Assembly: GCF_900155655.1 (NCBI RefSeq)
Contig: NZ_LT706987.1
Span: 2,232,749 to 2,278,298 of the forward strand
Reading direction: 5' to 3'
Length of the DNA stretch: 45,550 nucleotides
Source: Prevotella ihumii
GTDB taxonomy: Bacteria; Bacteroidota; Bacteroidia; Bacteroidales; Bacteroidaceae
The translations under genes and the position numbers were made by a program. Shown here in pieces: positions 17,762-24,904 of this stretch (within the stretch, counting starts at the first letter, position 1; each line of letters opens with the position of its first letter). A model generated the notes under the pieces. It did no database searches and had not been told where the DNA came from. It was given only the letters and a program-made list of their open reading frames with translations.

Positions 17762-17779
17762 ATAAGTAACTAATCAAAA

Positions 17780-18795
17780 TTAAGCGACATGTTTAGAGAA
17801 GTTTATACGCAACCCCTTTCCGATATCTGCCAAAGCTCTGTTGGTGGTATAGAAAAGTATGTCAGTAGTTATATAATCTTGTGGTCTTATCCACTTGCCT
17901 TTAAGAATACGCCAAAGTGTTTCCGCAATATTCAATTGTGGCGAATATGGAGGCAAGAAAAAGAGGAAAAGTCCTCTTTGCTCCCATATTGGGCGAAGTT
18001 CTTTGATCTTCTTGTTTCTATGTACGGAAGCATTGTCAAGGACAACAAAAGTGTCCATCTCCAAGTTGAACGAAAAATCATCAAGGAAACTGAGGACTTT
18101 ATCTGCCGTCATCTTTTCGAATGTGGTGAATCCATTGTAACGGTTATCACGGTCTATCATTCCAAAGATATTGAGTCGTGCCACCCTTTGGGAGGGGACA
18201 TAAACATCCTCCCCTTGCAGTTGCCAACCGTAAGGGACATATCCTTCAGTACAAGTGTGGCTCTCATCAGCATAATAGAGCCTAATGCGTCCTTCAGACG
18301 CTTGATTTTCAAGTTTTTGCAACTTCTCGACTTTGTATTCATAGAGTTGCGGCGAGGGTTCTCCCCTTGGGCGTTTTCTTATTCGCTTATATCTTGCGCC
18401 AATGCTGATAAAAAACGTTTGAATGTTGAGTCGCTTGCCTCTTTGCCCGAGGCTTGCTCCCATGCCGCTCTTGCCTTGCTCACGCTCTGTCTGTCTTGCT
18501 CTATTGCACGACGCACAGCTTCCTCGTCCGAACAGTCCATAATAGGTTTTCGACCTCTGCCAGAACGGGTATTCAATCCGTCTATTCCTTCGGACTTGAA
18601 ACGTTTTACCCAAGCGTTTACGCTCACGTGGCTCATTTCCGTTTGCACGCCCGCTGCTGCAGAAGACAGTCCGTCTGCTTTCAGTAACACAGCACGACAA
18701 CGCATGCGGAAGCAGTGCTTTTCGCCTAAGCGAAATCCTTTTTCGAGTGCGAGGCGTTCTGCCTCCGTCAACTCCAATACTTTTGGCTTTCCCAT
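17780..18795 (-). CDS. IS630-family transposase made by -1 frameshift
   Basis: Two overlapping frames together make one transposase of about 338 residues. The first frame (ATG at 18795, stop at 18379) begins MGKPKVLEL and carries the helix-turn-helix part (LSSAAAGVQTEMSHVSVNAWVKRF). The second frame supplies the DDE catalytic domain: YYADESH, VVLDNASVH and LNIAETLW, ending FSKHVA. The switch point is TTTTTTA (minus strand, 18415-18409), read as CGT TTT TTA in the first frame, a classic X XXY YYZ slippery heptamer; after a -1 slip the protein reads KRFLISIGARYKRIRKR, the normal family sequence. The element therefore appears intact. It shares the minus strand with an upstream orphan promoter at 19114. 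Confidence 0.85.
18409..18415 (-). promoter_or_regulatory. -1 ribosomal frameshift site (T TTT TTA)
   Basis: The heptamer T TTT TTA lies in the overlap of the two transposase frames, in the phase required for simultaneous P- and A-site slippage. The zero frame reaches a stop at 18379, 30 bases later. Confidence 0.75.
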
Positions 18796-19113
18796 TGCAT
18801 ATAAAACGGAAAAATACAATAAATATTTTATGTAAACTAATTTTGCTCACTTACTTATATTGTGGAAATTACCTATTCTTTTTTCTTTTATCATCACATT
18901 ATTATAATCATTCAACATCTAACCATTCTTCTGTTCTTGTTTTGAGCTATTAGTTTATTTACCCTGAGTCTTCTTACACTTATCTGACTACCTATATTCG
19001 ATACTGTAAATTATCTACATATTGTTATTTCCTGATGTCTTCTTACCTGTAAAATGGCAATCCTAATTCGATTTATCCACTAATGTATATTCTTCTATTT
19101 CTTTTATCTGATG

Positions 19114-19121
19114 CAAAGGTA
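19114..19121 (-). promoter_or_regulatory. Orphan minus-strand -7 element
   Basis: On the minus strand TACCTTTG matches TAnnTTTG exactly. No TTTG is seen at the usual -33 distance, which suggests activator dependence if the promoter is real. No gene follows before the IS630 element 250 bases downstream. Confidence 0.45.
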
Positions 19122-19150
19122 CGGCAAATAGTCGAAACCTTTGGTGAGTT

Positions 19151-19194
19151 TTTCCTAATCGGTGGTAGGGAATTTCCTATTTGTCGGTAGGAAA
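19151..19194. promoter_or_regulatory. Tandem pair of 22-base inverted-repeat sites
   Basis: Two abutting 22-base units (19151-19172 and 19173-19194) each begin TTTCCTA and end TAGGGAA or TAGGAAA, so each is an imperfect inverted repeat and the pair is a direct repeat with a period of two helical turns. They lie 30-73 bases upstream of the orphan -7 box at 19114-19121, a position suited to an activator binding as two dimers. Confidence 0.55.
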
Positions 19195-19234
19195 ACTTCG
19201 CCTCCTCTGTTTTTACATCTCAATTAACTTTAAA

Positions 19235-19426
19235 CCCAAGTCGGTCATTAGACCAGTTTAGGTGCTTACTTTATTATTTTTGAAACTTATGAGATGTCTT
19301 TTTTCTTATTTTGGCTTTATTTTACCTATATCTGCAGTCACATAGCCTGCTATGCTCCTTTGATATATGCAAAATAAATCTCAACATAATCGCAAAATAC
19401 ATTCTCATTCTAACGACCGATTTGGG
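19235..19426. repeat. 192-base CCCAAATCGG element, diverged interior
   Basis: Left end CCCAAGTCGGTCATTAG, right end CTAACGACCGATTTGGG, flanked on both sides by TTAAA (19230-19234 and 19427-19431), a 5-base target duplication. The interior differs widely from the other copies but keeps TTTTGGCT (19309-19316) and a central hairpin ACATAGC-CT-GCTATGC at bases 106-121 (19340-19355). Confidence 0.85.
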
Positions 19427-19496
19427 TTAAATTCGTTCGGTTTATCAAGGGGTTAGAGGGTATGAGAAGAAGTTTTATCCAAGTGTTTGTGGGGAG

Positions 19497-19588
19497 TGTA
19501 GGGGCTCGATTTATTCGCAAGCTCATCAACACGTATCGAGCTCCGCTTAACTGATGAGGAGTGGAACTTGGTAATTCGAGCCCCTACA
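19497..19588. repeat. TGTAGGGGCTCGA palindromic repeat
   Basis: TGTAGGGGCTCGATTTA (19497-19513) is inverted at 19572-19588 as TAATTCGAGCCCCTACA. The same repeat, diverged, occurs at 24251-24368. Between the CCCAAATCGG element and this palindrome, both loci share about 65 bases of similar sequence (TTCGTTC...TTTATCAAG...TTAGA...TCCAAGTG). Confidence 0.75.
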
Positions 19589-19634
19589 TACCTTGATTTT
19601 AGCTCCGTAACGTTCTAAAATATTGGCTTATTCC

Positions 19635-19665
19635 TTGGCTTTCTAAAGGTTTTGTGTTAACTTTG
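19635..19665 (+). promoter_or_regulatory. Promoter of folP and dacA
   Basis: TAACTTTG (19658-19665) with TTG (19635-19637) 20 bases upstream. The first ATG is only 5 bases after the -7 box, so the message may be leaderless or start at the ATG at 19680. Confidence 0.7.
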
Positions 19666-19670
19666 CCGAT

Positions 19671-20516
19671 ATGGAAAATATGAATATACTGCAACAATAT
19701 AACCCCGTGAAATATACTATTAATGTACGTGGACGCCTCTTAGACCTTAGTCGTCCATCAGTAATGGGTATTCTGAACGTTACGCCCGACTCGTTTTTTG
19801 CCGACAGCAGAAAGCAAACCGAAGACGAAATACGTCGTCGTGCCAACGAGATTGTACAGCAAGGGGCTGCGATGATTGATGTTGGGGCTTGCTCTACACG
19901 TCCAGGAGGCGAAGTTGCAAGCGAAGAAGAAGAAATGCGTCGTTTGGCTTTTGCCCTACCTATTATAAAAGAAGCGCAGCCCGATGCTGTGATTTCTATT
20001 GATACTTTCCGTGCTTCGGTAGCACGTCGCACGGTCGAAGAGTTTGGAGCAGACATTATTAATGATGTAGAAGAAGGTGCCGACCCCGATATGTTTCGTA
20101 CTGTGGCAGCACTTGGCACACCTTATATATTAATGTCAAAGGCAGCTACGCTTCACGATATGTTGATTGATTTTGCTCGAGAGGTGCAAGAACTGCGTGC
20201 CTTAGGACAAAAAGATATAATCCTTGACCCTGGTTTTGGCTTCGGAAAAGAACCTGCTGTGGAGGGCAACTATGCGTTGATGAACGAGATGGAACGCCTT
20301 CACGTGTTTGAACTCCCCCTCCTTGTAGGCATCAGTCGCAAACGTATGATACACCTACTTTTGGGTATCACTGCCCAAGAAAGCCTTAACGGCACTACTG
20401 CCCTGAATATGATTTCGCTAATGAAGGGAGCTTCTATCCTCCGTGCGCACGATGTGCGTGAAGCAGTAGAGGCAGTAAAAATTTACGAGAGCTTGCAGGG
20501 TAGGGCTGCGTTATAA
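19671..20516 (+). CDS. folP: Dihydropteroate synthase
   Basis: 281 residues. It condenses 4-aminobenzoate with 6-hydroxymethyl-dihydropterin diphosphate in folate synthesis, and is the sulfonamide target. Signatures: MGILNVTPDSF (32-42), DVGACSTRPGGE, the DPGFGFGK phosphate loop and GISRKRMIH near the C-terminus. An alternative start is ATG 19680, since transcription probably begins at or next to 19671. The diadenylate cyclase gene follows after 33 bases, an arrangement common in Bacteroidota. Confidence 0.95.
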   Translation: MENMNILQQYNPVKYTINVRGRLLDLSRPSVMGILNVTPDSFFADSRKQTEDEIRRRANEIVQQGAAMIDVGACSTRPGGEVASEEEEMRRLAFALPIIKEAQPDAVISIDTFRASVARRTVEEFGADIINDVEEGADPDMFRTVAALGTPYILMSKAATLHDMLIDFAREVQELRALGQKDIILDPGFGFGKEPAVEGNYALMNEMERLHVFELPLLVGISRKRMIHLLLGITAQESLNGTTALNMISLMKGASILRAHDVREAVEAVKIYESLQGRAAL

Positions 20517-20549
20517 TTAAGATGTAAAGACAAATAACATTTTCAAACT

Positions 20550-21329
20550 ATGTTTTTCGACTTCGGATTAAAAGATATTATTGATATAGTACTCGTGGCA
20601 ACGATGCTTTATTATCTTTATAAGGTGATGAAAGAGTCGCGCTCGCTCAATGTCTTTTATGGCATTATGATATTCGTTGTAGTGTGGCTCATCGTTACAC
20701 AAATGCTTGAGATGCGTCTCTTGGGAAGCATTATGGACAAGTTGGTGTCGGTGGGAGTTATCGGCATCGTGGTATTGTTCCAAGAAGAAATTCGACACTT
20801 CCTATACAACCTCGGTGCACATCAAAAGGTGATGAACCTAATGCACATCTTTAACCGAGTAGATAAAAACAAAAAGGAGGTAGATCGTGAAGCCATACTC
20901 CCCATAGTTATGGCTTGTATGAATATGGGTAAAGGCAAGGTGGGCGCACTCATCGTGATAGAACGTGGCATCAGTCTACAAGACATTGTAGAAACAGGCG
21001 ACTATATTGATGCTCGCATTGACCAACGGCTGATAGAAAACATATTCTTCAAAAACTCGCCTTTGCACGATGGGGCGATGGTCATTTCTAAGAAGCGTAT
21101 CAAGGGTGCAGGTTGTATTCTTCCCGTGAGCCATAGCCAGGACATTCCAAAGCATTTCGGACTTCGCCACCGTGCAGCTATGGGCATCTCGCAAGAGTCG
21201 GACGCCGTGGCAATTGTGGTATCGGAAGAAACAGGAAAAATATCTGTTGCCATCAAAGGTGAATTCCAAGTGCGCTTATCGGCTGAACAATTGGAGAGCA
21301 TTTTGGCAAAAGAACTATCTGAAGTGTAG
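20550..21329 (+). CDS. dacA: Membrane diadenylate cyclase (c-di-AMP synthase, CdaA type)
   Basis: 259 residues. Three hydrophobic segments (about 10-28, 35-53, 62-78) anchor the protein; the rest is a DisA_N domain that makes cyclic di-AMP from two ATP. The hallmark motifs DGA (174-176) and RHR (206-208) are intact. Cyclic di-AMP commonly controls potassium uptake and osmotic balance; a TrkA/TrkH pair lies elsewhere in this window, but no direct link is shown. It is co-directional with folP and ends at a strong terminator. Confidence 0.94.
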   Translation: MFFDFGLKDIIDIVLVATMLYYLYKVMKESRSLNVFYGIMIFVVVWLIVTQMLEMRLLGSIMDKLVSVGVIGIVVLFQEEIRHFLYNLGAHQKVMNLMHIFNRVDKNKKEVDREAILPIVMACMNMGKGKVGALIVIERGISLQDIVETGDYIDARIDQRLIENIFFKNSPLHDGAMVISKKRIKGAGCILPVSHSQDIPKHFGLRHRAAMGISQESDAVAIVVSEETGKISVAIKGEFQVRLSAEQLESILAKELSEV

Positions 21330-21380
21330 GACGATAACAACTGCCCAATGAACAATACAAATATATGATGATGTAGTTAT

Positions 21381-21417
21381 AAGGTGAGAAATGACAAGTT
21401 TCTCACCTTATTTTTTT
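21381..21417 (+). terminator. Terminator of folP-dacA
   Basis: AAGGTGAGAAA pairs with TTTCTCACCTT across a short loop, followed by seven or more T. Confidence 0.9.
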
Positions 21418-21470
21418 ACACAAAAGGGTAAAAAATATAACGATGAGCGACATTTATTCGTTTTTTTTTC

Positions 21471-21500
21471 TTGCAAAGAAATGTTCTTTTCTTACCTTTG
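21471..21500 (+). promoter_or_regulatory. Promoter of the outer-membrane barrel gene
   Basis: TACCTTTG (21493-21500) with TTG (21471-21473) 19 bases upstream; ATG at 21533. Confidence 0.75.
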
Positions 21501-21532
21501 TGCAAACGATTAAACTAACTTGATACCTACTT

Positions 21533-23854
21533 ATGAAAAAGCAATACGCTATTTTGGGAATGTTTGTGCTATGTGCAACGCTTGCCAAAGCTCAACAAAA
21601 CGTAACAGGATGGGTGACGGACGAGCAACGTGCGCCCATAGAGTATGCCAATGTTATTGCACTTTCGGTGCGCGACTCTTCGCTCATTACAGGTGTAATT
21701 ACCGATAGTTGCGGCGCATTCCGCATCACTTTACCCAATGATACACCAGCCTTTTTGCGTGTGTCGAGTGTGGGCTACAACCTTCAAACCTATACTTTAC
21801 CACTCACAGCAGACACTTTACGGCTCAAAGGTGAGGCAGCAGCCTTGGAAGGTGTTACCGTTACGGCACAACGCCCTAAAATGGCATTGCGCAACGATGC
21901 ACTCGTAACCACCATTGTGGGCTCTACGCTTTCTAACGTGGGGTCGGGCAACGACGTGCTCAAACGTATTCCGTTGCTGTCGGGCAAAGAAGGCAGCTAT
22001 TCTGTGGTAGGCAAAGGCGCAGCAGTTATCTATATTAACAATAGAAAAGTAACCGATGCCACCGAATTAGAACGTTTAAGTTCGGCAGACATCAAAGATG
22101 TAGAGGTTGTTACCAACCCCGGGGCTCGCTATGATGCCACTGTGCGTGCCGTAATCCGTATTCACACCATCAGAAGGGTGGGCGACGGTTTCGGCTTCGA
22201 TGTGCGTTCTAACACTCTATATTGGAAACATTGGAACAGTTTTACACAATTGAACACACGTTATCGCCACAAAGGCTTGGAAATAGCTGCATCTGTGGAT
22301 TACGATGTAACTAACAGTTATCAGAACCAAGAAACGGTTCAAGAGCTGCAAGTAGACGATTTGTGGACCAACAAGTGGACGGGAAAGAGCGATTTCAAAA
22401 ATAAAGATGCGTCTTTCAACCTTTCGGCTGCCTACGACTTTAATACCAATCACTCTGTAGGTGTAAGGTTTGACACCTCAAAACACTTTGATGGGGATAA
22501 CGACCATACAGGTTTTTACGCTACCGATGTGCTGAAAAACAACCTTGCTTACGACCATATCAATTCTGAAATGTATGGTTTCAAATATGCTATACCTACC
22601 AAAAACCTATCAGCCTACTACGTGGGACAGATAAAAAAACTAAGTATTGATTTTAATACCGATTACTATTTTTCTGAAGACATCACGAAGCAAACCACCA
22701 TAGAGCAAAGCACAAACTATGAAAATCGTACGGTAACTTCTGAAGGCAAGAGTCGTAGCAACTTCTTTGCTACCAAATTGGTGCTTACTCACCCCGTATT
22801 GGGTGGAAATCTGTCGGTAGGTAACGAGAACACCTATACCAACAAAACGCAAAATTATGCCACCTTGGAAGGTTTTGTACCCAATGCAGCATCGAGAATA
22901 AAGGAAGCCAACTATGCCTTTTTTGCAACCTATTCGCGTATGACACCCATTGGAAACATACAAGCAGGGTTACGCTACGAACACGTAAATTCCGACTATT
23001 ACGACCACGGCACATATAGTCCAGACCATAGCCGACGCTACAATAGGTTGTTCCCGTCATTCTCATTCGCTACGCAAATCAAGAATGTGGGCTTACAATT
23101 GGCTTACACGGCTAAAACAAGTAGACCGTCATACGCCCAGTTGGGTACAGACGTAACCTATCTGAACCGCTTTACACGTCAGAGTGGTAATCCTATGCTG
23201 AAACCTGCCAATGTCTATGATTTGTCGTTGATAACTACTTGGAAGGTCTTTACCTTGGTGACAAGCTATACCGAAACCCACAATCAGATAATGTACTCGT
23301 CAGAACAAGAAAGCGAAGACAAGAGTATCAGCACCCTGCGTTATCGCAATATCGACAAATTACCCAAATTCTCATTGGCACTTGTTGCATCGCCTAAGTT
23401 TGGGATATGGTCGCCACAACTCACCTTGTTCTGTCAGAAGCAATGGTTCGATATAAACCGATTGGGCAGTAAGTTTAGTCTCAACAAACCGATATGGGGT
23501 TTCAAGTTTAATAATACCCTTGAGTTTAAACACGATTGGGTAGCTGAAGCCTTTATGGGTTTCAATTCAAAGGGTATGGCAGAGAACGGTGAGGTTATTC
23601 GCAATGTGTGTGAGGTGAACTTGTCTTTGCAAAAAACATTGCTCAAAAATCGCCTTATATTGACCTTGGGTGTGGAAGATTTGTTTAACAGAGCTACACA
23701 ACAAGCGACACTTTACACCGAAAATTATAAGGTGACACAGTATCAGGAATACGATACCCGTCGTGCTTACTTCAAGGTAGTTTATAAGTTTAATACTACA
23801 CGAAGCAAGTATAAAGGCACGGGAGCGGGACGAGACGAACGCAATAGATTGTAA
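21533..23854 (+). CDS. Outer-membrane beta-barrel family protein with carboxypeptidase-like N-domain
   Basis: 773 residues: signal peptide (about 1-20, ending KAQQ), a carboxypeptidase-regulatory-like beta-sandwich (about 22-100, with ITDSCGAFRITLP), a plug-like region (about 105-210, LEGVTVTAQRPKM and VEVVTNPGARYDA), then a large beta-barrel to the end. This is the OMP_b-brl_3 type of TonB-linked protein, often of unknown ligand in Bacteroidota. The C-terminus (GTGAGRDERNRL) is not the usual aromatic end, which is mildly odd for a barrel. It is a single-gene unit with promoter and terminator. Confidence 0.85.
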   Translation: MKKQYAILGMFVLCATLAKAQQNVTGWVTDEQRAPIEYANVIALSVRDSSLITGVITDSCGAFRITLPNDTPAFLRVSSVGYNLQTYTLPLTADTLRLKGEAAALEGVTVTAQRPKMALRNDALVTTIVGSTLSNVGSGNDVLKRIPLLSGKEGSYSVVGKGAAVIYINNRKVTDATELERLSSADIKDVEVVTNPGARYDATVRAVIRIHTIRRVGDGFGFDVRSNTLYWKHWNSFTQLNTRYRHKGLEIAASVDYDVTNSYQNQETVQELQVDDLWTNKWTGKSDFKNKDASFNLSAAYDFNTNHSVGVRFDTSKHFDGDNDHTGFYATDVLKNNLAYDHINSEMYGFKYAIPTKNLSAYYVGQIKKLSIDFNTDYYFSEDITKQTTIEQSTNYENRTVTSEGKSRSNFFATKLVLTHPVLGGNLSVGNENTYTNKTQNYATLEGFVPNAASRIKEANYAFFATYSRMTPIGNIQAGLRYEHVNSDYYDHGTYSPDHSRRYNRLFPSFSFATQIKNVGLQLAYTAKTSRPSYAQLGTDVTYLNRFTRQSGNPMLKPANVYDLSLITTWKVFTLVTSYTETHNQIMYSSEQESEDKSISTLRYRNIDKLPKFSLALVASPKFGIWSPQLTLFCQKQWFDINRLGSKFSLNKPIWGFKFNNTLEFKHDWVAEAFMGFNSKGMAENGEVIRNVCEVNLSLQKTLLKNRLILTLGVEDLFNRATQQATLYTENYKVTQYQEYDTRRAYFKVVYKFNTTRSKYKGTGAGRDERNRL

Positions 23855-23870
23855 ATGGTAAACTCTAAAC

Positions 23871-23916
23871 TCCACATTCGGGGTAGGCAATGCCTACCGA
23901 ATGTGGATTTTTTGTT
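23871..23916 (+). terminator. Terminator after the barrel gene
   Basis: TCCACATTCGG plus GTAGGC pairs with GCCTAC plus CGAATGTGGA (23871-23907, one bulge), followed by TTTTTTG. The stem is very long. Confidence 0.85.
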
Positions 23917-23979
23917 TGCAATAACAAGGTTGTGTGTGCATAAATAATCGGGCTACTTCTTATACACATCTCTGTTTAA

Positions 23980-24172
23980 CCCAAATCGATCATTAGCCCG
24001 CAAAGGCTTTTTAAAGCGTTTAGCTGTTATGCTTTTCTTCGTCTTTGCACCTTATTTTGGCTCTTTTTGTTAGTTTTTTCAGTTGTTTAGCTCGCTAAGC
24101 GTCTTCAAAAACAACCAAAAATAGCTCAAAATAAGCTCGCAAATCTCGAAGAAGTCTAACGACCGATTTGGG
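23980..24172. repeat. 193-base CCCAAATCGG element with central hairpin
   Basis: Ends CCCAAATCGATCATTAG and CTAACGACCGATTTGGG; flanked by TTTAA on both sides (23975-23979 and 24173-24177). The hairpin GTTTAGC-TC-GCTAAGC occupies bases 106-121 (24085-24100), with one T-G wobble pair. It is closely similar to the copies at 27488 and, inverted, at 38943. Confidence 0.9.
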
Positions 24173-24250
24173 TTTAACTTAAAATTCGTTCCTTTTATCA
24201 AGAAGTTAGAAGCGTTAAAGGGCGTTATGTCCAAGTGCTTGTGGGGGTAA

Positions 24251-24368
24251 TGTAGGGGCTCGATTTATCGAGTTCCGTTCATCAACACGTATGAAGCTCC
24301 GCTCATTAATATGTACCGAGTTTCGCTTTATTTGTGAGGAATGGAACTTGATAAATCAAGCTCCTACA
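24251..24368. repeat. TGTAGGGGCTCGA palindromic repeat, second copy
   Basis: TGTAGGGGCTCGATTTATC (24251-24269) is inverted at 24350-24368 with two mismatches. The interior repeats CATCAACACGTAT and GGAACTTG in common with the copy at 19497-19588. Confidence 0.75.
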
Positions 24369-24445
24369 CCATTTGTGCACATTAAAAACTGTTTTTAAAA
24401 GGGCTTTCTTTTAGCAATATTTCTCCTAAACAGAGATGTGTATAA

Positions 24446-24827
24446 AGCGTAGAATTGCGAGGGGGTAAATGTTCTATTTCTAACCTCTCTGTCTTTGAAA
24501 AACGAAGCATCAATCTTACGAAAGCCAAACATATATGTTTGAGGTTGTCAAAGTTCAACTTTGAGTGTGTAAAACATATATGTTTGGGAGGTTAAAACAT
24601 ATATGTTTTGAAATGGGTTTGTAAATATTTGTGTTTCAGATAGTTGTAAATAGGCTTTTGGGAGACGTATCCTTTTTCGCTATTGTTCTATTTTTCTTTT
24701 GCTCATTTCCTATTCTTTGCAATGAGTAGTTTGTTGGTGTGCTAATGCCCATATTGTATTAGAAAAAGAATATTTCAAGCCGATATTTGCTTATAATATC
24801 AATAAGGTGTAAAAAAGCTCCATTCTT
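24446..24827. other. Palindrome-rich upstream region of pta
   Basis: No gene is seen. Three copies of AAACATATATGTTT (24527-24540, 24572-24585, 24595-24608) surround one TCAAAGTTCAACTTTGA (24548-24564). The same two palindromes occur together at 111-148, upstream of rep. Here the last copy ends about 240 bases before the -7 box. Confidence 0.6.
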
Positions 24828-24859
24828 TTTGGTGTTATACTACTAAATTGCTATCTTTG
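24828..24859 (+). promoter_or_regulatory. Promoter of pta
   Basis: TATCTTTG (24852-24859) with a full TTTG (24828-24831) 20 bases upstream. This is the best promoter match in the window, fitting a strongly expressed catabolic gene. Confidence 0.8.
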
Positions 24860-24904
24860 CATTTCAAAATAGACATTTAACAACATAAAATAAAATAAAC
24901 AAAA

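Larger units (their letters stand above)
17765..18855 (-). mobile_element. IS630-family insertion sequence
   Basis: About 1.09 kb. The ends are imperfect inverted repeats: AGTAACTAATCAAAATTA at the left (17765-17782) and TAATTTTGCTCACTTACT at the right (18838-18855), 15 of 18 positions complementary. Each is flanked by TA (17763-17764 and 18856-18857), the target duplication expected of IS630/Tc1-like elements. The left end contains the transposase stop codon. Confidence 0.85.
18859..19234. other. Gene-free region with repeated leader-like sequence and orphan promoter
   Basis: No gene of useful length is seen on either strand. On the minus strand two imperfect copies of a 48-base sequence occur (about 19070-19023 and 19001-18955), each starting ATCGAAT and containing GTAAGAAGAC followed by TCAGG. 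Upstream are a -7 box (19114-19121) and a tandem pair of inverted repeats (19151-19194). A 23-codon minus-strand frame starts at 18918 and ends inside the IS630 end; it could be the start of a gene cut by the insertion, but this is weak. Confidence 0.45.
23960..24445. repeat. 486-base composite repeat bounded by a perfect 19-base inverted repeat
   Basis: TTATACACATCTCTGTTTA (23960-23978) is perfectly inverted at 24427-24445. No gene lies inside. It contains a CCCAAATCGG element (23980-24172) and a TGTAGGGG palindrome (24251-24368). Segments next to the ends, such as TTAAAATTCGTTCC and CTTTCTTTTAGCA, recur in the element at 5423-5620. Confidence 0.85.

Noticed and set aside
17789..18835. Long plus-strand frame opposite the IS630 transposase
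   Set aside because: It is antisense to a clear transposase and its translation shows no family pattern; a long antisense frame is a by-product of the coding bias.
17780..18850. Transposase as a pseudogene broken by a frameshift
   Set aside because: A slippery heptamer in the correct phase joins the frames, and both ends and the DDE motifs are intact, so programmed frameshifting is the better explanation.
18851..18918. Truncated gene start (23 codons) cut by the IS630 element
   Set aside because: Rejoining the flanks without the IS gives only about 31 codons before a stop and no recognisable protein, so it is not reported as a gene.
23960..23978. Resemblance of TTATACACATCT to the Tn5 mosaic end used in sequencing adapters
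   Set aside because: The match covers only part of the mosaic end. It occurs as an inverted pair with a shared continuation (CTGTTTA), and the flanking sequence recurs at 5423-5620, which fits a genomic repeat and not adapter contamination.
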